From NCBI GenBank assembly GCA_041393395.1, contig JAWKKG010000005.1, positions 62,001-126,000 on the forward strand: DNA of 64,000 bases. Direction: 5' to 3'. The notes under the pieces are model-generated. The model ran no database searches. It saw nothing but the letters and a program-made list of their open reading frames with translations, and was not told the DNA's origin. The stretch comes from JAGQIB01 sp041393395 (GTDB taxonomy: Bacteria > ARS69). This document shows positions 58,389 to 64,000 of the stretch, piece by piece; positions within the stretch are counted from its first letter, which is position 1, and each line of letters starts with the position of its first letter. Position numbers and translations under genes: made by a program.

Positions 58389-60179
58389 TCACCCGGTCAC
58401 GAACCCCGGCGGCCGGCGCCGGTGGAAGTCCGTGACCTCCTGGAACGCCCGGGCCACGGCGAGGAGCGCCTCCTCCCCGTCCAGACGCCCCACGAACGAG
58501 AGGCTCGTGGGGGTGCCGTCCGTGCGGAGACCGTTCGGCAGGCAGAGCTGCGGATGGCCGCTCAGGTTCGTGAGCAACAACGTGTCGCCCACCCAGGTCG
58601 GGGCCACGATCACGTCGACGCCGTCGAACATCGCCTCCGTCGCGGCCAGGAGCCGCGTGCGGTGGCGGTTCGCGCGCAGGTACTCCACGGCAGGGATCAT
58701 CTGGCCCTGCCGGAAGACGTTCGGCCACGCCGCCGCGACCTGGCGCACGAGCAGATCGTCGCGGCCGCTGCGCGTGAGATCGTCGAACGCGGTCGCGGCC
58801 TCCGCCGTGAGGATGAACGCGAGGTCGGAGATCGGAACGTCGCCCGGCAGGGTGCAATCCACGAGCTCGAAGCCCGCGTTCGCGAGCGTGTCGAGCGATC
58901 CGCGATCGATCACCTCCCACTCCTTCCACCACTCCACGGTGGTGGCTTCGTCCCCGTCCTCGTCGCCGGCGTACTGAGCCCGGTCGCGATCGAACTCCGC
59001 GCGGAGCACGCCGATGCGCACCGGCCTCGGCCTCGCGGGAGGCCAGGCGAACTCCACGCTGCGCGCCACGGGGTCGAGCCCGTCCGCACCATGGATCGCG
59101 CCGAACACGAGCGCGCAGTCCTCCGCGCTGCGCGCGATCGGACCGATCTTGTCCATGGACCACGCGAGCGCCATGCAGCCGTGCCGGCTCACCCGCCCGA
59201 ACGTCGGGCGGAGACCGGTGAGACCGCACACGGTCGCGGGCGAGAGGATGCTGCCCCAGGTCTCCGTGCCCAGCGCGAACGTCACGAGCCCGGCCGCGGT
59301 CGCGGAGGCGGGGCCGGCCGACGATCCGCTCGAGCCCTGCTCGACGTTCCAGGGATTGCGCGTCTTGCCGCCGAACCAGACGTCGCCCCAGGCGAGCGCC
59401 CCGACGGTGAGCTTCGCCACGAGCGTCGCGCCGGCCGCTTCGAGATTCGCGGCCGCGGTGGAGCGCACCGCACCGATCTGGTCCTCGTACGGCTTGGCCC
59501 CCCACGTCGTGCGGGTGCCGGGCCAGGACAGGAGGTCCTTCGCGCCCCACGGAATGCCGAGCAACGGTTCGCCCGGACCGTCGCCGGAATTCTTGCGCGC
59601 CTCGGCGAGCCGGCGATCCGCCGCGTCGGCCTGCGCCCGCGCGACGTCCACCGTCCGCTCGATCACGCAGTGCAGCGCGGGATCGTGCTTCTCGAGCCGC
59701 GCGAGCGAAAGGTCGGCGAGTTCCCGCGCGGACAGGTGCCCGCCGCGCAGCCACGCCGAGAGCTGCCGGATCGAGGCGAACGCCACGTCGTCCTCGTGGT
59801 CCGGCGCCGAATCCGACGGCGGGCCGAGCCGCACATGCCGGGATCGATCCGGATCTCCGGGCGGCGTCCGCGCCCCCGGCCGGGCGGCGAACGGATCGAA
59901 CGCGAGCGCGGGCGGCACCGAGTTGTCGAGGGGGAGCGCGCGCAGTCGCGCGAACTGCTCCTGCATCTGCCGGAGGCCCTCGACCATCAGCTCGCGCTTC
60001 TCGTCGGTCAGCTCGAGGCCCGAGATCCACTCGGCGCGACGGATGGTTTCCTTGTCGATGGGAGCCCCCTCCTCCGCGAGTGCGGTCACGGCCCGGGCCA
60101 GAACCGGGGACGCCACCCCGAGCCCGGCCAGGAACTGGAGGACACGCCGGCGGGGCGTCATGTTCCGCGGATCAGCCAT
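58389..60179 (-). CDS. Tat-exported amidase-signature hydrolase
   Basis: A 596-residue amidase. The N terminus has a twin-arginine signal (TPRRRVLQFLAGLG, then a hydrophobic stretch to about residue 30), followed by about 100 residues of helical and proline-rich linker. The amidase domain has the full Ser-cisSer-Lys triad: K214 (WGAKDLL), cis-Ser about S286 (QGSSGSSAG) and nucleophile S310 (GTETWGSI). The region PTFGRVSRHG is standard. It hydrolyses an amide in the periplasm; GatA is ruled out by the signal and length. Substrate unknown. Monocistronic. Confidence 0.9.
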   Translation of the reverse strand: MADPRNMTPRRRVLQFLAGLGVASPVLARAVTALAEEGAPIDKETIRRAEWISGLELTDEKRELMVEGLRQMQEQFARLRALPLDNSVPPALAFDPFAARPGARTPPGDPDRSRHVRLGPPSDSAPDHEDDVAFASIRQLSAWLRGGHLSARELADLSLARLEKHDPALHCVIERTVDVARAQADAADRRLAEARKNSGDGPGEPLLGIPWGAKDLLSWPGTRTTWGAKPYEDQIGAVRSTAAANLEAAGATLVAKLTVGALAWGDVWFGGKTRNPWNVEQGSSGSSAGPASATAAGLVTFALGTETWGSILSPATVCGLTGLRPTFGRVSRHGCMALAWSMDKIGPIARSAEDCALVFGAIHGADGLDPVARSVEFAWPPARPRPVRIGVLRAEFDRDRAQYAGDEDGDEATTVEWWKEWEVIDRGSLDTLANAGFELVDCTLPGDVPISDLAFILTAEAATAFDDLTRSGRDDLLVRQVAAAWPNVFRQGQMIPAVEYLRANRHRTRLLAATEAMFDGVDVIVAPTWVGDTLLLTNLSGHPQLCLPNGLRTDGTPTSLSFVGRLDGEEALLAVARAFQEVTDFHRRRPPGFVTG

Positions 60180-60538
60180 GGGTCACCTCCTCGTCCGGCG
60201 GCGCCGGTCCCCGCAGGCTAGCACCGCGCCGAGGAGGCAGCCAGTCGCCGACCGCCCGGGTTGGGCCCGGGGGCCCTTCCTTGACGCCCGCCACGCGGTC
60301 CCTCAGAATCCTCCGTCCCTTCCGGATCGCCCGGCGGGGGCACGACCGAACCTCCGGAGAGACCGATGCCCACGACGTTGCGTCGACGCTGAACGCGCGG
60401 ACCGGGCACCGGGTCGTGCCCCCCACGCTGATCCCTTGCGCGGCGATCGAGCCGCGTTCCGCGTCTTGAGATTCTCCGCTCGCGCTCGGGGCCTCCGTCC
60501 CGCCGTCGGCATTCGTCTGCCGATTCGCTGGAGTTCCG
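60180..60538. other. Upstream region of the porin operon with no gene
   Basis: A 359-base gap between the divergent amidase and porin starts. It holds a promoter candidate at 60281-60309 and thereby a leader of more than 200 bases before the porin start. Short frames inside it are under 10 codons or low-complexity. No known riboswitch core is recognised. Confidence 0.55.
60281..60309 (+). promoter_or_regulatory. Sigma-70-type promoter candidate for the porin-phn operon
   Basis: TTGACG, a 17-base spacer and CAGAAT. RNA would start near 60316, leaving about 220 bases of untranslated leader. Confidence 0.45.
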
Positions 60539-61699
60539 ATGACCGCGATGCGTACCGGGGCCTTCGTGGCCGCCTCGCTGTTGCTCGGCGCCGTTTCCGC
60601 CCGTGCGGACGCCGCCCTGAAACCGTACGGATTCGTCCGCTTCGACGCGATCCTGAACGACTCGCCGATGAACCACCCCCAGTTCCCGATGTGGGTCAAC
60701 AGCGAGATCGATCTCGAGGACGGGCCGAGCGGCGTCGCCAAGGACAAGGGGGAGATCAGCTTCCACCCGCGCCTCACGCGCGTCGGTGTGGATCTCGTGA
60801 AGACGACGATCGGCGAATCCGCCTCGATCGCCGGCAAGATCGAGATCGACTTCCAGAACGGCGGTCGCGAGTCGCGCGAGACGCCGCGGATGCGCCACGG
60901 CTACCTGACGATCACGAACGGCACGTTCGAGGTGCTCGCGGGTCAGACCTGGGACCTCGTCTCGCCGCTCTACCCCTACGTGAATCACGACGGTCTGATG
61001 TGGAACGCCGGCAACACCGGAGACCGCCGCCCGCAGGTGCGCTTCACGTCCACGCGCCCGGCCGGCGAAGGCAAGATGCGCGTGGCGGCGGCATTCGGCA
61101 TGCCGAACGCGGTCGACGGCCAGGACCTCGACGGCAACGGCGTCCTCGACGGCGCCTACGCGATGGTGCCCTCGACCCAGGGTCTGCTCGAGTTCTCGAG
61201 CTCCAAGATCACGTTCGGCGTGTGGGGCGAGTTCCATCGCGAGCGTCTCGTGGCGACCGACTCCTCGTCCGTGTCGGAGAACGATTACGACGCCATGCTG
61301 TTCGGCGCCCACCTCAAGGCGCCGCTCGGCTCGCAGCTCACGCTGGTGGCGGAAGCGTTCTCGGGCAAGAACGCGGACGACCTCCGCGGCGGCATCGGCC
61401 AGGGCCTGAACCTCGGACTGGATCGGGAGATCGCCACCCAGGGAGGTTTCGCGGAGCTGCAGTTCCAGGCCAACCCGAACTGGACGTTCGCGGCCGGCGC
61501 GACGCTCGACGATCCGGACGACGACGACCTCTCGAACGGCGGGCGCGCACTGAACCAGGTGATCTACGGTGCCGCGCGCCTGAAGACGCTGGAGCGCGTG
61601 CAGGTCGGTCTCGAGTACCTGCACTGGAAGACGGAGTACAAGAACGCGGCCGACGGCGATGCGAACCGCATCGACCTGTGGGCCTCGCTCGGATTCTAG
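60539..61699 (+). CDS. Outer-membrane porin-like protein
   Basis: A 386-residue protein with a signal peptide (VAASLLLGAVSARAD, cleaved near residue 24). The mature sequence consists of alternating strands from LKPYGFVRFDAILND to a terminal ANRIDLWASLGF ending in Phe, as porins do. LTITNGTFEVLAGQTWDLVSPLYP near residue 125 is like DcaP-type and other specific porins with an inward loop. GGAG precedes the ATG. It is 11 bases ahead of the PhnD-like gene, and the shared operon suggests that it admits the same anion. Confidence 0.83.
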   Translation: MTAMRTGAFVAASLLLGAVSARADAALKPYGFVRFDAILNDSPMNHPQFPMWVNSEIDLEDGPSGVAKDKGEISFHPRLTRVGVDLVKTTIGESASIAGKIEIDFQNGGRESRETPRMRHGYLTITNGTFEVLAGQTWDLVSPLYPYVNHDGLMWNAGNTGDRRPQVRFTSTRPAGEGKMRVAAAFGMPNAVDGQDLDGNGVLDGAYAMVPSTQGLLEFSSSKITFGVWGEFHRERLVATDSSSVSENDYDAMLFGAHLKAPLGSQLTLVAEAFSGKNADDLRGGIGQGLNLGLDREIATQGGFAELQFQANPNWTFAAGATLDDPDDDDLSNGGRALNQVIYGAARLKTLERVQVGLEYLHWKTEYKNAADGDANRIDLWASLGF

Positions 61700-61710
61700 G
61701 AGGAACGGAC

Positions 61711-62607
61711 ATGAATTCTCGACGCCACGCTTTCGGCCCGGTCGCGCTCGGCCTGGCCGCGCTCGTCGCGCTCGGCGGCTGCCAGGGCGAGAAGAAGGCC
61801 GCCCCGGCCGCGACGCTCCGCTTCAGCGCGATCCCCGACGACAACACCACGGAGCTGAACCGCAAGTTCCAGCCGGTCGCGAAGTACCTTTCCGACGCGC
61901 TCGGTGTCCCCGTGGAGTACGTGCCCGCTTCCGACTACGGCGCCTCCGTGGAGATGTTCAAGAACGGCGACATCCAGCTCGCCTGGTTCGGCGGACTCAC
62001 GGGCGTGCAGGCGCGGCAGGCCGTGCCCGGATCCCACGCGATCATCCAGGGCGCCGAGGACCCGCAGTACTACTCGTACTTCATCGCGAAGGCGAGCACG
62101 GGCCTGAAGGCCGGTGACGAGTTCCCCATGGACATCGCCTCCAAGAAGTTCACGTTCGGCTCGCCGCAGTCGACGTCCGGTCGGTTGATGCCGGAGTTCT
62201 ACATCCGGCGCTACACGAAGCAATCGCCGGAGGACTTCTTCACGCAGCCGTTCGGTTTCTCGGGCTCGCACGACAAGACGATCGAGCAGGTCGCTTCGGG
62301 CGCATTCGAGGTCGGCGCCGTGAACTACCTCACGTACGACTCGTGGGTGAAGGAAGGCAAGGTCGACCCGAAGGACGTCTACGTGATCTGGAAGACGCCG
62401 ACGTACGCCGACTACAACTTCACCGCCCACCCCGAGATCGAGACGACGTTCGGCCAGGGGTTCACGCAGCGACTCCAGCGGGCGCTCGTGGACATGAAGG
62501 ATCCGGCGCTGCTCGACGCGTTCCGTCGCAGCGCGCTGATCCCCGCGAACGACGCGGAGTTCGACGCGATCCTGGACGTCGCGCGCAGCCTGGACATGGC
62601 GCGCTGA
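61711..62607 (+). CDS. PhnD-type phosphonate/phosphite-binding lipoprotein
   Basis: Periplasmic solute-binding protein of a phosphonate-type ABC importer. The 298-residue protein has a lipobox LGGC (Cys24), FSAIPDD after it, and the PhnD fingerprints SPQSTSGRLMPEFY with S154-T155-S156 in the anion site, and SGSHDKTIEQVASGAFEVGAVN with H187. PhnD proteins bind phosphonates, phosphite, hypophosphite or related anions; which one cannot be said. It starts 11 bases after the porin stop (the TAGGAGGAACGGAC spacer carries the ribosome site) and is followed by ATPase and permease genes. Confidence 0.92.
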   Translation: MNSRRHAFGPVALGLAALVALGGCQGEKKAAPAATLRFSAIPDDNTTELNRKFQPVAKYLSDALGVPVEYVPASDYGASVEMFKNGDIQLAWFGGLTGVQARQAVPGSHAIIQGAEDPQYYSYFIAKASTGLKAGDEFPMDIASKKFTFGSPQSTSGRLMPEFYIRRYTKQSPEDFFTQPFGFSGSHDKTIEQVASGAFEVGAVNYLTYDSWVKEGKVDPKDVYVIWKTPTYADYNFTAHPEIETTFGQGFTQRLQRALVDMKDPALLDAFRRSALIPANDAEFDAILDVARSLDMAR

Positions 62608-62608
62608 C

Positions 62609-63394
62609 GTGACCGGCGCTCCGACCTTCGACCTCCGCGACGTCTCCGTTCGCTTCGGTGAGCTGACGGCGCTCGCGGACGTGAACCTGGAGGTCCGGGC
62701 CGGCGAGGCGGTTGCCCTCGTCGGCCCGAGCGGCGCCGGCAAGACCACGATCCTCCGCCTCGCGAACGGCACGCTCCGCCCCACGAGCGGCACGGTGCAC
62801 GTGGAGGGGCGGGACCTCGCGACCCTCGGCGGCGGCGACCTGCGCAGTGTGCGCGCCCGGATCGGGCTCGTACCGCAGGAGTTCGGTCTCGTGCCGGAGC
62901 TGCGCGTGCTCCAGAACGTCGTGTCGGGTCGCGTGGGACGACGCAGTTTCGCGGGCTCGATCCGCGACACGTTCTTTCCGACTGCGGACACCGTGCGTGA
63001 CGTCCACCGCGTGCTCGAGCGCGTGGGGATCCCCGAGAAGCTCTACGAGCGCACCGATCGGCTCTCCGGCGGGCAGCAGCAGCGGGTGGCGATTGCGCGC
63101 GCACTCTACCAGCAGCCGGCGGCGATCCTCGCGGACGAGCCGGTCTCGAACGTCGATCCCGCCCGCGCCCGCGCCACCACCGAGCTGCTCGTGTCCCTCG
63201 CACGCGAGCGCGGGATCGCGCTGATCGTGAGCCTGCATCATCTGGAGATTGCGCGCGGTTCGTTCGATCGGCTCGTGGGACTCCGCGGCGGCCGCGTGGC
63301 GTTCGATCGCCCCGCGAGCGAGCTCACCGAGGAGGACTTCTCCCGCCTCTACGACCTCACGCCGGACGAGATCCTCGAGGACGGCCCGGCGTGA
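62609..63394 (+). CDS. PhnC-type ABC transporter ATPase
   Basis: A 261-residue ATP-binding subunit of the phosphonate-type importer. Walker A is GPSGAGKTT near residue 36; LVPQEFGLVPELRVLQNV contains the Q-loop; the signature is LSGGQQQRVAIARAL near 155; Walker B is AILADEPVSNVDPA; and the H-loop His is in VSLHHLEIA. The order and length match PhnC. The start is GTG at 62609, one base after the PhnD stop. The stop overlaps the permease start as GTGA. Confidence 0.93.
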   Translation: MTGAPTFDLRDVSVRFGELTALADVNLEVRAGEAVALVGPSGAGKTTILRLANGTLRPTSGTVHVEGRDLATLGGGDLRSVRARIGLVPQEFGLVPELRVLQNVVSGRVGRRSFAGSIRDTFFPTADTVRDVHRVLERVGIPEKLYERTDRLSGGQQQRVAIARALYQQPAAILADEPVSNVDPARARATTELLVSLARERGIALIVSLHHLEIARGSFDRLVGLRGGRVAFDRPASELTEEDFSRLYDLTPDEILEDGPA

Positions 63395-64000
63395 GCGCCC
63401 GCGGCTCCTCGCGTCGCCGGGTCCTGCTCGGTCTGCTCGCGGCCGGCGTCGCGTCCGCGATCTGGCTCCGGCTCGATCCGCGCGCCCTGTTCGCGCCCGG
63501 TTCCGGCGAGGTGCTCGCCCGCTTCTTCCGCGCTGCGCTGAGTCCCGCACTTCTCTCGAGCACGGGCGCCTCGCTGTGGCCGGACGTGCTCGACGGGATC
63601 CGCGCGACCGTGGCGTTCGCCGCGGGCGGCATGACGCTCGCGATCGCGCTCGGATTGCCGCTCGGCTACCTCGCCTCTTCCGCCTGGTGGGACGAGGATC
63701 CGTCGCCCGGCCGGCGACGTCGCGGGCGGGTGATCACGTCGGCGGCGCGCTGGCTGATCGCCGGCATGCGCTCCGTGCACGAGTTGCTGTGGGCGATGAT
63801 CCTGCTCGCCGCCCTCGGCCGCTCCACCGCCACCGCGATCGTGGCGATCGCGATCCCTTACGGCGGCACGCTCGCGAAGGTCTGGAGCGAGCTCATCGAC
63901 GAGAGTCCCCGCGGTGGCGCGCGCGCGCTCCGCGCGATCGGCGCGCGGCCGGGGCAATCCTGGCTGCTCGGCCTCGCGCCGCGCACTCTGTCCGACTTCG
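63391..64000 (+). CDS. PhnE-type ABC transporter permease (cut by window edge)
   Basis: The visible 203 codons start at GTG 63391, overlapping the PhnC stop. The protein has a first membrane helix (VLLGLLAAGVASAIWL), a linker, a second pair (VAFAAGGMTLAIALGLPLGYLA), a charged loop and a further pair (SVHELLWAMILLAALG, ATAIVAIAIPYGG). GARALRAIGARPGQSWLLGLAPR follows, which resembles the EAA coupling loop of importer permeases. The rest lies beyond the window. Substrate is set by the PhnD-like partner. Confidence 0.85.
   Translation, partial: MSARGSSRRRVLLGLLAAGVASAIWLRLDPRALFAPGSGEVLARFFRAALSPALLSSTGASLWPDVLDGIRATVAFAAGGMTLAIALGLPLGYLASSAWWDEDPSPGRRRRGRVITSAARWLIAGMRSVHELLWAMILLAALGRSTATAIVAIAIPYGGTLAKVWSELIDESPRGGARALRAIGARPGQSWLLGLAPRTLSDF

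Overview
This is a compact, very GC-rich bacterial chromosome segment (about 70% G+C by eye). It carries 52 protein genes, two of them cut by the window ends, and I see no rRNA, tRNA, CRISPR array, insertion sequence or phage gene. The cell is Gram-negative: there are outer-membrane barrels, TolC- and RND-type efflux parts, lipoboxes and an outer-membrane porin. Gene junctions are tight and many use 4-base ATGA, GTGA or TTGA overlaps. The mix (archaeal-type aspartate-semialdehyde dehydrogenase, a receiver/PEP-synthase-like giant, the carbamoyltransferase-SxtJ-DUF5989 cassette, a DUF6588-like barrel) suggests an uncultured lineage near the FCB group, Gemmatimonadota or Eisenbacteria. That placement is inference only.

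Layout. 1-4025 (minus): folB-folK-deoxynucleoside kinase, then panB-panC-glmU (folate, pantothenate, UDP-GlcNAc). 4179-6200 (minus): groES-groEL behind a half-degenerate CIRCE. 6531-15708 (minus): PepSY lipoprotein, OmpR-type regulator, outer-membrane protein, histidine kinase, outer-membrane factor, adaptor and RND pump, a self-contained sensing and efflux locus. 16007-19598: phosphoesterase, asparagine-synthase-like enzyme and a secreted Cache-like protein. 19802-21359 (minus): a two-gene surface-protein operon. 21527-26224 (minus): uvrB-nadC-birA-coaX. 26326-28591 (plus): a lipoprotein and gdhA with a structured leader.

28682-39146 (minus) is a seven-gene run: HD-like protein, M42 peptidase, receiver/PEP-binding protein, then thrA-asd-thrB-thrC, the whole aspartate-to-threonine branch. 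39367-41813 (plus) is the carbamoyltransferase cassette. 41884-54064 holds a DsbD-like reductase, M28, M42 and M32 peptidases, a rhomboid, an unknown membrane/helix-hairpin-helix protein, an SGNH hydrolase and a glycosidase-like lipoprotein. 54197-60179 holds a glutaryl-CoA-dehydrogenase-like enzyme, Fpr, a His-rich NhaA and a Tat amidase. 60539-64000 (plus) is a porin plus PhnD-PhnC-PhnE-type uptake operon running off the end.

The most notable new signal is a putative regulon. Three intergenic sites share a direct repeat of (C/A)TGAC with an exact 11-base period, and each has a -10-like hexamer 11 bases downstream on the minus strand. They precede the PepSY gene, the response-regulator gene and, 4 kb away, the secreted Cache-like gene. 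The best candidates for undescribed biology are this regulon, the structured gdhA leader, and the receiver/PEP-binding protein coupled to threonine synthesis.
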